Source: Gemmatimonadota bacterium
GTDB taxonomy: Bacteria > Gemmatimonadota > Gemmatimonadetes > Longimicrobiales > Gaopeijiaceae
Reading direction: 5' to 3'
DNA length: 10,840 nucleotides
NCBI GenBank assembly: GCA_015492755.1
Contig: WGEM01000364.1
Location: 1-10,840, forward strand
Below, piece by piece: positions 1-6,902 of this stretch. Numbering within the stretch: the first letter of the stretch is position 1; every line of letters starts with the position of its first letter. Position numbers and translations under genes: made by a program. A model generated the notes under the pieces. That model made no database searches and was not told the origin of the DNA. It saw only the letters and a list, made by a program, of their open reading frames with translations.

Positions 1-79
1 GTCGGTGGCGGACTTCTTCGGGGCCCTCCTGAGGGAGAACGCTGAAGAGGCCGAAGGCGACGAGGTGACGGGTCCGTGA
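1..79 (+). CDS. C-terminal end of an unrecognised protein (partial at 5' edge)
   Basis: An open frame enters from the left edge (first full codon at position 2) and ends at TGA 77-79, giving 25 residues. The tail reads SVADFFGALLRENAEEAEGD and ends in EVTGP: a short amphipathic stretch followed by an acidic end. No domain can be recognised from so little. The reading is supported by the junction, because its TGA overlaps the GTG start of aroQ as GTGA at 76-79, the same arrangement used at several other junctions in this window. It is therefore probably the preceding gene of the same transcription unit. Function unknown. Confidence 0.55.
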   Translation, partial: SVADFFGALLRENAEEAEGDEVTGP

Positions 80-510
80 GGATCGGTGTCGTCCACGGGG
101 CCAACCTCCGGCTCCTGGGTCGCCGCGAGCCCGAGATCTACGGGTCCGAATCGCTGCCGGACATCGAGGCGCGGATCCGTGATCTGGCGGACGAGCTGGA
201 TGTGCTGGTGGAGTTCTTCCAGTCGAACCACGAGGGTGAAATCCTCGACTACCTCGAGGACGCGGCACCGCGTGTCGACGGCTTCGTGGTCAACCCCGGC
301 GCATTCACCCACACCTCCGTGGCGCTCCGGGACGCGCTGGTGGGCGTGGATCGCCCGTTCGTCGAGGTGCATCTGTCCAACACCGCGGCCCGGGAACGCT
401 TCCGCCGGCACTCGTACCTCGCACCGGTGGCGGCAGGCGTGGTTTATGGGTTCGGCTCCGAGAGCTATCTTCTAGGGCTTCGGGGCCTGGTGGCCCGCCT
501 CCGCTCCTGA
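76..510 (+). CDS. aroQ: 3-dehydroquinate dehydratase, type II
   Basis: Catalyses the dehydration of 3-dehydroquinate to 3-dehydroshikimate, the third step of the shikimate pathway, in the cytoplasm as a dodecamer in this family. The 144-residue length is typical. Family motifs are visible along the whole protein: LLGRREPEIYG (13-23) with the catalytic Tyr22 and Arg17, EFFQSNHEGE (46-55), NPGAFTHTSVALRDAL (73-88) with Asn73 and His79, and EVHLSN (97-102) with His99, followed by Arg106 and Arg110. The usual NGPN near the N-terminus is HGAN here (7-10), keeping the Asn but changing the first and third residues. The GTG start at 76 overlaps the upstream stop, and a GAGGTG purine stretch lies at 62-67. 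The aroQ-efp-accB-accC order is a known neighbourhood in several bacterial phyla. Identification is secure. Confidence 0.96.
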   Translation: MRIGVVHGANLRLLGRREPEIYGSESLPDIEARIRDLADELDVLVEFFQSNHEGEILDYLEDAAPRVDGFVVNPGAFTHTSVALRDALVGVDRPFVEVHLSNTAARERFRRHSYLAPVAAGVVYGFGSESYLLGLRGLVARLRS

Positions 511-570
511 AGCGCGCCTGCGGGCGTCGGAGCGTGATCGTACGAACCTGGACTCGAGAAGCGACACCGC
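511..570 (+). other. aroQ-efp intergenic gap
   Basis: This 60-base gap is the longest between complete genes in the window and so the likeliest place for an internal promoter. It contains a perfect 8-base palindrome, TCGTACGA, at 538-545. A weak purine stretch (GAGAAG, about 554-559) lies 11 bases before the efp ATG. I see no convincing -35/-10 pair and no hairpin followed by a T run, so neither a promoter nor a terminator is called. Confidence 0.35.
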
Positions 571-1137
571 ATGGCGACGACTGCGGATTTCCGTAACGGC
601 ATGGTGCTCGAGATCGACGGAGATCTCTGGGCGATCACCTATTTCCAGCACGTAAAGCCCGGGAAGGGTGGGGCGTTCGTGCGCACCAAGCTCAAGAACG
701 TGCTCACGGGCGCGGTGGTGGACCGTACCTTCCGTGCTGGCGAGAAGGTCAATGACGTGAGGCTGGAGCGCCGTCCGGTGACGTACAGCTACACCGACGG
801 CGACCTCTACTACTTCATGGACGCCAACACCTATGACCTGATCCCCATCGCGGCGGATCTCCTGGGTGAGGATCAACTGAAATACCTCAAGGAGAACATG
901 GAGTGCGAGGGGCTGGTCCACGATGAGAAGGTCATCAGCGTCGAACTCCCGCAGTTCGTGGAGTTGCGCGTGGTGGAGACCGAGCCGGGATTCAAGGGTG
1001 ACACGGCCCAGGGCGCGACGAAACCGGCGAAGTTGGAGACGGGAGCCGTCGTTCAGGTTCCGCTGTTCATCGAGGAGGGCGACGTGCTCAAGATCGACCG
1101 CCGGGAAGACAAATACCTGTCGAGGGTGGGAGCATGA
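571..1137 (+). CDS. efp: Translation elongation factor P
   Basis: EF-P binds next to the peptidyl-tRNA and relieves ribosomes stalled on runs of proline. The 188 residues match the family's standard length, and the three-domain pattern is complete: an N-terminal KOW-like domain (about 1-63), an OB domain (about 64-127) and a second OB domain (about 128-188). The acceptor loop reads KPGKGGAF at 29-36, with Lys32 at the tip where many bacteria carry a beta-lysine or other modification. No modifying enzyme (EpmA/EpmB, EarP) is in the window, so the modification state is unknown. A Lys tip argues against EarP-type rhamnosylation, which uses Arg. The C-terminal signature ([19 protein letters not shown], then [19 protein letters not shown]) is typical. 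The TGA stop overlaps the accB ATG. At least two genes downstream (accB, lolA) encode a PPP motif. Confidence 0.97.
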   Translation: MATTADFRNGMVLEIDGDLWAITYFQHVKPGKGGAFVRTKLKNVLTGAVVDRTFRAGEKVNDVRLERRPVTYSYTDGDLYYFMDANTYDLIPIAADLLGEDQLKYLKENMECEGLVHDEKVISVELPQFVELRVVETEPGFKGDTAQGATKPAKLETGAVVQVPLFIEEGDVLKIDRREDKYLSRVGA

Positions 1138-1634
1138 TCGACCTCGAGTTCCTGGAGCGCCTCATCGACGCGCTGGACCGGAGTAGCCTCGACTCGCTGG
1201 AGATCGAGCGCGGGGGTACCCGTGTGCGGCTGGCCAAGACGCCCCCCGCAGCCGCAGGCGCAGCGGTGGCTCCGGTGGCCTACGCCGCCGCGCCTCCGCC
1301 CGCGTCCGTCCCGAGTGCAGCGCCTTCCTCACCCGCCCCGGCGGGTGACCAGGAGGCCCCCGGCGAGGCGCAGACGAGTGTCTCCGGCAAGAACCTCATC
1401 GAGGTGACGTCGCCCATGGTGGGCACCTTCTACCGGGCCCCCGCTCCCGACGCCGCGCCCTACGTGGAAGTGGGTTCGCGGGTCGCTCCTGGTGACACGC
1501 TGTGCATCATCGAGGCCATGAAGCTCATGAACGAACTCGAGGCCGAGGTGAGCGGCACCATCGTGGAGATCTGCGTCGAGAACGCGCAGCCGGTGGAATA
1601 CGGCCAGGTTCTGTTCCGAATCGATCCGTCCTGA
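1134..1634 (+). CDS. accB: Biotin carboxyl carrier protein of acetyl-CoA carboxylase
   Basis: Carries the biotin that is carboxylated by AccC and then used by the AccAD carboxyltransferase to make malonyl-CoA for fatty-acid synthesis. The 166-residue protein has a short N-terminal helical region (1-35), an Ala/Pro-rich flexible linker (about 36-85, including PPP at 54-56) and a C-terminal biotinyl domain (about 86-166). The biotinylation motif is EAMKLMNE with Lys130, and the [11 protein letters not shown] segment (93-103) marks the start of the domain. The ATG at 1134 overlaps the efp TGA as ATGA, with GAGGG at 1122-1126 as a ribosome binding site. It is followed 22 bases later by accC, the common accBC pairing. 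The accA and accD subunits are not in the window. Confidence 0.96.
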   Translation: MIDLEFLERLIDALDRSSLDSLEIERGGTRVRLAKTPPAAAGAAVAPVAYAAAPPPASVPSAAPSSPAPAGDQEAPGEAQTSVSGKNLIEVTSPMVGTFYRAPAPDAAPYVEVGSRVAPGDTLCIIEAMKLMNELEAEVSGTIVEICVENAQPVEYGQVLFRIDPS

Positions 1635-1656
1635 CCTCCTCCCGGGGCCCACATCC

Positions 1657-3015
1657 GTGTTCCAGAAGGTTCTGATCGCCAATCGAGGCGAGATCGCACT
1701 GCGCATCATCCGCGCCTGCCACGAGCTGGGAGTCCGCACGGTGGCGGTCTATTCCGAGGCGGACCGCGAGTCGCTTCACGTACGCTTCGCGGATGAGGAC
1801 GTCTGTATCGGTAAGGCACCGGCTGCCGACAGCTATCTGAACATCCCCCGACTCATCGCCGCGGCGGAGGTGACGGGCGCCGACGCCATACACCCCGGCT
1901 ACGGGTTTCTGGCGGAGAACGCGGAGTTCGCGGAGATCTGCGCCCGGTCGCAGATCAAATTCATCGGACCCACGCCGGACCAGATCCGGTCCATGGGAGA
2001 CAAGGCCACGGCCCGAGCGACCATGCAGGCCGCGGGGGTGCCCACGGTTCCGGGCTCGGACGGGATCGTGCAGGACGTGAAGGAGGCCGCGCGGGTGGCT
2101 GCGGAGATCGGCTTTCCCATCATGATCAAGGCCTCCGCAGGGGGGGGCGGCAAGGGCATGCGGGTGGCCATGGACCCCGAGTCCTTCGAAAAACAACTCG
2201 TGGCCGCGCAGCGGGAGGCGGAAGCCGCCTTCGGTAACCCGGGCGTGTATCTGGAGAAGTGCATCCTCAAGCCGCGCCACGTGGAGATCCAGGTGTTCGG
2301 CGACGAGCACGGCCGGATCGTCCATCTGGGTGAGCGGGAGTGCTCCATCCAGCGGCGGCACCAGAAACTGCTGGAGGAGGCCCCCTCTCCCGTCGTGACG
2401 CCCGAGCTCAGGGACGAGATGGGCCAGGCGGCGGTCCGCGGCGCCCGGGCCATCGACTACGTGGGCGCGGGGACTGTGGAGTTCCTCTTGGACCAGGACG
2501 GCTCCTTCTATTTCATGGAGATGAACACCCGCATCCAGGTGGAGCACCCCGTTACGGAGGTGACCACGGGTTTCGACCTGGTGAAGGAGCAGATCCGGGT
2601 GGCCGCAGGGGAGCCTCTCTCCTTTCCGGTGGGGGAGAAGAGCGTGGCGCTCCGGGGACACGCCATCGAGTTTCGCATCAACGCGGAGGACCCGGACCGG
2701 AACTTCGCGCCGGCGCCGGGCACCATCACCACGTTCCATCCTCCCGGCGGTCCCGGCGTCCGTCTGGATACCCACGTATACGCCGGCTATCGGGTGCCGC
2801 CCCACTACGACTCGCTCATCGCAAAACTCATCGTGAGCGGTGCGGACCGACAGGAGGCGGTGCTGCGGTCGCGCCACGTGCTGGACCAGTTCATCATCGA
2901 AGGGATTCCCACGACGCTCCCGTTCCTCCGCCGCATCCTTGACGACCCGGACTTCGTACGAGGGGACGTGGACACCGGCTACGTCGAGCGACTGATGGCG
3001 AAGGAATCGGGATGA
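1657..3015 (+). CDS. accC: Acetyl-CoA carboxylase, biotin carboxylase subunit
   Basis: ATP-dependent carboxylation of the biotin on AccB, using bicarbonate; the first half-reaction of acetyl-CoA carboxylase. The 452-residue length is standard. The N-terminus [17 protein letters not shown] is the family hallmark and fixes the GTG start at 1657. The ATP-grasp glycine-rich loop is [11 protein letters not shown] (from Lys158). Further active-site positions are visible: His208 in PRHVEIQ, Lys237 in RRHQKLLEE, Glu275, and Glu288/Arg292 in [12 protein letters not shown], with Arg340 in EFRINAEDP. It lacks the extra domains of pyruvate carboxylase and of fused acyl-CoA carboxylase alpha chains, so the stand-alone AccC call is firm given accB beside it. 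The 22-base leader has no purine-rich ribosome binding site. Its stop overlaps the next gene's ATG at 3012. Confidence 0.97.
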   Translation: MFQKVLIANRGEIALRIIRACHELGVRTVAVYSEADRESLHVRFADEDVCIGKAPAADSYLNIPRLIAAAEVTGADAIHPGYGFLAENAEFAEICARSQIKFIGPTPDQIRSMGDKATARATMQAAGVPTVPGSDGIVQDVKEAARVAAEIGFPIMIKASAGGGGKGMRVAMDPESFEKQLVAAQREAEAAFGNPGVYLEKCILKPRHVEIQVFGDEHGRIVHLGERECSIQRRHQKLLEEAPSPVVTPELRDEMGQAAVRGARAIDYVGAGTVEFLLDQDGSFYFMEMNTRIQVEHPVTEVTTGFDLVKEQIRVAAGEPLSFPVGEKSVALRGHAIEFRINAEDPDRNFAPAPGTITTFHPPGGPGVRLDTHVYAGYRVPPHYDSLIAKLIVSGADRQEAVLRSRHVLDQFIIEGIPTTLPFLRRILDDPDFVRGDVDTGYVERLMAKESG

Positions 3016-3737
3016 GTGACCTCCGCGTCGACGTTCATTTCTCCCCGGTAGAGCTCGAGCCTGCTGCGCTTGCCGACCGTACCGTGGTGGTGCTGGACGT
3101 GCTGCGGGCCACCACCACCATCGTAGAGGCGCTGGCCAACGGAGCGGTGGCGGTGATTCCCACCGGGTCCACGGAAGACGCCGTCCGGTTGGTTCAGTCG
3201 CTGGGCCGGGACGACGCCCTCCTCTGCGGGGAGCGGAAAGGACGCAAGATCGAGGGCTTCGATCTCGGCAACTCCCCGGCGGAATACGTGCCGGAACGGG
3301 TGGCCGGGAAGAAGCTGGTCATGAACACCACCAATGGCACACGAGCGCTTCTGGTGGCCGAGGAGGCCGCGGAGGTGCTGGTGGGGGCGTTCACCAACCT
3401 ATCGGCGGTTGCGGACACCGCCGCCGGATCCGACGCGGTGACGATCCTCTGTGCCGGCAGGGAAGGACGGTTCGCGCTGGAGGACGCCGTGTGCGCCGGG
3501 CATCTCGTACGCGCCCTGGAGGGAAGAACGGAGGGCGATCCGGTGTATACCGATGCGGCACGGGCTGCCCGGGCTCTGGCGGAGGTGGTGGAGCCGGGGC
3601 GCGCATTCCTCGAGACCACCGCCGCAGGTCGGAGCCTGCTGGAACTCGGGATGGGGGACGATCTGGATCTTTGCGTCGAGTTGGACCGACACCGCATCGT
3701 ACCGACGATGCGGGAGCAGTCCATCGTGCTGCCGTGA
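3012..3737 (+). CDS. comB: ComB family phosphatase (2-phosphosulfolactate phosphatase-like)
   Basis: The named family reaction is hydrolysis of 2-phosphosulfolactate to sulfolactate, a Mg-dependent step of coenzyme M synthesis in methanogens and of sulfolactate synthesis in some bacteria. Motifs seen in this 241-residue protein match the family: [10 protein letters not shown] (28-37), [17 protein letters not shown] (73-89), NTTNGT (105-110) and [17 protein letters not shown] (147-163). No ComA or ComC homologue is present, and it sits between accC and ftsK, so the physiological substrate here is uncertain and the family name should not be read as proof of coenzyme M or sulfolactate production. 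The ATG at 3012 overlaps the accC TGA, with AAGGA at 3001-3005 as a ribosome binding site. Family assignment is strong; the specific reaction is much less sure. Confidence 0.85.
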   Translation: MSDLRVDVHFSPVELEPAALADRTVVVLDVLRATTTIVEALANGAVAVIPTGSTEDAVRLVQSLGRDDALLCGERKGRKIEGFDLGNSPAEYVPERVAGKKLVMNTTNGTRALLVAEEAAEVLVGAFTNLSAVADTAAGSDAVTILCAGREGRFALEDAVCAGHLVRALEGRTEGDPVYTDAARAARALAEVVEPGRAFLETTAAGRSLLELGMGDDLDLCVELDRHRIVPTMREQSIVLP

Positions 3738-3753
3738 GGGTGACGGCCATTCC

Positions 3754-6198
3754 ATGCTGACCAGGGAGCAACAGAGGGAGATTCTGGCGCTGGGCCTGCT
3801 GGCTCTGGCGCTCCTCGTCCTCCTCTCGCTCCTGCCCACCGAGTGGTTGGGCCCGAGGGGCGATGACTGGTTCCCCAGCGGGAACATGGTGGGGATGGTG
3901 GGCGGTGCCATCCGTGGGCTCCTGGGGGCGTTCCTCGGTGTCACTGCGTACCTGGTGCCGGCGCTCCTCACGTTCGGGGCGCTGCGGGTAGGGGGGTGGC
4001 TCTCCGAGGACCGCATGGCGCGTCTCTCGCTCCTCTCGGGCGGTCTCCTGGTGCTCCTCCCGGTGTTCCTGTGGATCGTGCTGGCGGATCCGGCGGCGGC
4101 GGGGTGGCTCGGGGTGCACCTGGGCGATCCCGTGATGGCGCTCATGGGTTGGCTGGGCGGCCTCCTGCTGGTGGTGGTGGCGTTCGCCATGCTCTGCACC
4201 GCGGCGCTGGGATGGAATCCATTCCGGTTGGTGGTGCGCGGTGCGCTGGCGCTCACCCGGGCGCTCGGGGCCGGCGCCGGCCGCGCCGCCGTGTGGATGA
4301 GAGATGCCGCATCCGCGCTGGTCTTCTGGCTGCGGGCGTGGGTGGCCCGTCGCGCCCGGTCGCACGAGGTGGATGCCGAGCGGCGTGACGCCGAGGCTGT
4401 GGTGGAGGAAGTGGAGGGGATGGGTCCCCAGTGGCTGGAGGAGGATCCGGCCGACGATGGGGGGCAGGGCACCCCGGCGGAGTCCGGGACGGACACCCTC
4501 GACGGAGCGGAGCTGGACGGGGACGCCCTCGTGGAGGCGACCGCCGACGTGGAGGGATCCGTCGGGGTGGAAGAAGAAGAAGAGGACGCGGAGGGTGAGG
4601 CGGGCGCCGCCGGCCCGCCGGAGGAGCTTCTCCCGCCGGAGGAGCCCGACGGCGCCGCGGCGGAGTTCGAGGTACCGCCCATGGAGCTCCTCTCACAGCC
4701 GGAGGGGCGCGACCGGGCCACCATGGAGCGGGAGCTCGATGCGCTGGGCCAGGTGCTGGTGGAGAAGCTCCGCAGCTTCAATGTGAACTGCTCGCTGGGC
4801 GCGCGGACCACCGGTCCCATGGTGACGCGGTTCGAGGTAATCCCCGACACCGGCGTGAAGGTGAACCGCATCGCCAACCTGGACGCCGACCTGGCGCTGG
4901 CCATGAAGGCCAAGAGCGTCCGCATCGTGGCGCCCATCCCGGGGAAGGGCGCGGTGGGGGTGGAGATCCCCAACCCGGAACCGGAGATCGTTCACCTGCG
5001 GGAGATCCTCGAGTCGCCGCAGTTCCGCAACGCCAAGGGCGAACTTCCGCTGGCGCTGGGGAAGGACCTCACCGGGCGGCCCTACGTGGCCCACCTGGAG
5101 AAGATGCCCCATGTCCTCATCGCGGGAGCCACGGGCTCGGGGAAGTCCGTGTGCCTCAACACCATCGTCACGAGCCTGGTGTACCGGCACACGCCCCAGA
5201 CGCTCCGACTGCTCATGATCGACCCGAAGATGGTGGAGCTCTCCGTGTATTCTCGGCTCCCCCACCTGCGCCACCCGGTGGTGACGGATCCTCGGGACGC
5301 CGCCGGCGTGCTGAAATGGGCGGTCCTGGAGATGGAGCGACGCTACGCGCTCCTCAAGGCGAATCACGTGCGCTCCATCGCGGAGTTCAACCGGAAGGTG
5401 CGCGCCGGCACCCCTCTGAGGCGCGCGGAGCCGAAGGGCGAGGAGGGCGATCCGGATCGGTGGATCTATGACGACGGTGTGATGCCGTACATCGTGGTGG
5501 TGGTGGATGAGCTGGCGGATCTCATGATGACGGTGCAGAGCGAGGTGGAAAAACCCCTCACGCAGCTCGCTCAGAAGGCTCGCGCCATCGGGATCCACCT
5601 CATCGTCGCCACACAGCGGCCCTCGGTGAATGTCATCACCGGCCTCATCAAGGCGAACTTCCCGACGCGGATTGCCTTCCGGGTGGCGTCCAAGACCGAT
5701 TCCCGGACCATCCTCGACATGAACGGCGCCGACGCGCTGCTGGGGAACGGGGACATGCTCTTCCTACCCCCGGGGCAGAGTGAGCCCGTCCGGATCCAGG
5801 GAGCGTACCTGCCTACCGAGGACACGGAACGGCTCATGGAGTGGTACGTGGAGCTCCTGAAGCGCCACGGGATGGAGGCGGTGCCCGATCGGGGGCTGGA
5901 GACCGACATCCTGGACGAGTTGCGGGACCGCGAACAGGACGAGGCGTCCGGTCCCGACGAAATCGCCGGCGACTGGGACGAACTCTTCCGGGCTGCCGCC
6001 GAGGTGTGTATCCAGAACGGAAGCGGGAGCACCTCGCTCCTGCAGCGCCGGCTCAGCATCGGGTACGGACGGGCGGCGCGCATCATCGATCAGCTCCACG
6101 ACGCCGGCGTGCTGGGCCCCCCGGACGGCTCCAAGGGACGGGAAGTCCTCATGGGGCTGGACGAGCTGGATGCCTTCCTGGGCGGAGGAGGCGTGTGA
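3754..6198 (+). CDS. ftsK: DNA translocase FtsK/SpoIIIE
   Basis: Septum-anchored ATP-driven DNA pump that clears and aligns chromosomes at division. Predicted 814 residues from ATG 3754. Domains in order: four hydrophobic membrane segments (about 10-27, 53-76, 91-111, 127-150); a cytoplasmic, very acidic linker (about 204-309); the alpha/beta motor with Walker A GATGSGKS (458-465), the following IDPKMVELS segment and Walker B IVVVVDELADL (from 580); then a C-terminal winged-helix gamma domain (about 742-805, LLQRRLSIGYGRAARIIDQL) that in the family reads polar DNA motifs. The frame is open back to 3451, but that would lie inside comB and lacks the hydrophobic start. ATG 3754 begins MLTREQQREI just before membrane segment 1, 16 bases after comB, with GAGGG at 3736-3740. 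The linker is short compared with E. coli FtsK. Confidence 0.95.
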   Translation: MLTREQQREILALGLLALALLVLLSLLPTEWLGPRGDDWFPSGNMVGMVGGAIRGLLGAFLGVTAYLVPALLTFGALRVGGWLSEDRMARLSLLSGGLLVLLPVFLWIVLADPAAAGWLGVHLGDPVMALMGWLGGLLLVVVAFAMLCTAALGWNPFRLVVRGALALTRALGAGAGRAAVWMRDAASALVFWLRAWVARRARSHEVDAERRDAEAVVEEVEGMGPQWLEEDPADDGGQGTPAESGTDTLDGAELDGDALVEATADVEGSVGVEEEEEDAEGEAGAAGPPEELLPPEEPDGAAAEFEVPPMELLSQPEGRDRATMERELDALGQVLVEKLRSFNVNCSLGARTTGPMVTRFEVIPDTGVKVNRIANLDADLALAMKAKSVRIVAPIPGKGAVGVEIPNPEPEIVHLREILESPQFRNAKGELPLALGKDLTGRPYVAHLEKMPHVLIAGATGSGKSVCLNTIVTSLVYRHTPQTLRLLMIDPKMVELSVYSRLPHLRHPVVTDPRDAAGVLKWAVLEMERRYALLKANHVRSIAEFNRKVRAGTPLRRAEPKGEEGDPDRWIYDDGVMPYIVVVVDELADLMMTVQSEVEKPLTQLAQKARAIGIHLIVATQRPSVNVITGLIKANFPTRIAFRVASKTDSRTILDMNGADALLGNGDMLFLPPGQSEPVRIQGAYLPTEDTERLMEWYVELLKRHGMEAVPDRGLETDILDELRDREQDEASGPDEIAGDWDELFRAAAEVCIQNGSGSTSLLQRRLSIGYGRAARIIDQLHDAGVLGPPDGSKGREVLMGLDELDAFLGGGGV
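6184..6188 (+). promoter_or_regulatory. Ribosome binding site of lolA
   Basis: GGAGG, extended by a further GAGG, lies inside the last codons of ftsK, 6 bases before GTG 6195. It supports that GTG as the lolA start over the later in-frame GTG at 6252, which would remove the positively charged part of the signal peptide. Confidence 0.6.
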
Positions 6199-6902
6199 GC
6201 CGTTGCCTGACCGGGAGGGGGGCGCACCTGCGCGGAGCCCGGTGGGGCCGCGTGTGCGGGTTGGTGTGGCTCGCCTGGGTGGGATCCACGGCACCCCTGT
6301 GGGGCCAGACACCCGACGGTCTCGAGCTCCTGGAGGAGGCGGCGCGCCGCTACCAGGGCGTGCGCTCGCTCTGCACCACCTTCCGGCAGAGGCTGGAGGT
6401 ACGCCTCCTGGGAGATGTGCGCACCGGGCGTGGGCGGCTCTGCCAGGCGGCGCCGGACCGCTTTGCCATGCGCTTCAGCGATCCCCCCGGCGACGTGGTG
6501 GTCATGGACGGCACGTGGCTGTGGCTCTACTACCCCAGCATCGACACCACGCAGGTGATCCGGGTGCGCGCCGGCGTTGCGGAATCGGAGAAGTACGATC
6601 TGGTCCGCGCCTTCCTCCGCCACCCCGCCGGCAAGTACCGGGTCTCGTACGTGGGCCGCGAGGAGGAGGAGGGGCGGGTGCTCCACCGCCTGCGCCTGGT
6701 GCCCCGGAGGCCCGCGGGTTTCCGGGCCGCGGAGCTCTGGCTGGACGCGGCGGACTGGACGCTGGTGCGTATTCGCATCGAGGAGGAGAACGAGACGGTG
6801 CGCACCCTCACCTTCACCGACGTGGTGCTGAACCCGCCGGACCTCACGCCGGAGTTCTTCCGCTTCGAGCCCCCTCCCGGGACGCAGGTGATCTCCGGAT
6901 GA
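6195..6902 (+). CDS. lolA: Outer-membrane lipoprotein carrier protein LolA
   Basis: Periplasmic chaperone that accepts lipoproteins from the LolCDE transporter and carries them to the outer membrane. Predicted 235 residues from GTG 6195, which overlaps the ftsK stop as GTGA. An Arg-rich start (3-19), a hydrophobic stretch VCGLVWLAWVGSTAPLWG (20-37) and probable cleavage near 37-38 form the signal peptide. The mature part follows the LolA pattern: YQGVRSLCTTFRQ (53-65), GRGRLCQAAPDRFAMRF, then MDGTWLWLYYPSIDTTQVI, and a C-terminal strand-rich half ending LTPEFFRFEPPPGTQVI. The mature part contains exactly two cysteines, Cys60 and Cys83. The ftsK-lolA order also occurs in E. coli, which supports the call. 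No LolB or LolCDE gene is present here. A divergent LolA-like sorting factor is possible, but the family is well supported. Confidence 0.87.
   Translation: MSRCLTGRGAHLRGARWGRVCGLVWLAWVGSTAPLWGQTPDGLELLEEAARRYQGVRSLCTTFRQRLEVRLLGDVRTGRGRLCQAAPDRFAMRFSDPPGDVVVMDGTWLWLYYPSIDTTQVIRVRAGVAESEKYDLVRAFLRHPAGKYRVSYVGREEEEGRVLHRLRLVPRRPAGFRAAELWLDAADWTLVRIRIEEENETVRTLTFTDVVLNPPDLTPEFFRFEPPPGTQVISG

Noticed and set aside
538..545. Palindrome TCGTACGA before efp as a possible operator
   Set aside because: A single 8-base palindrome with no promoter elements around it is expected by chance. It is recorded only in the gap entry.
1525..2877. A 450-codon open frame on the - strand
   Set aside because: It is antisense to accB and accC, both certain genes. 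It shows low-complexity composition and no motifs.
3451..3753. Extended N-terminus for FtsK
   Set aside because: The added 101 residues would overlap comB almost fully, contain no FtsK features, and precede a proper start at 3754 next to the first membrane segment.
3399..4973. A 524-codon Ser/Arg/Pro-rich open frame on the - strand
   Set aside because: It mirrors comB and the 5' half of ftsK. The Ser/Pro/Arg composition is an artefact of reading GC-rich codons backwards.
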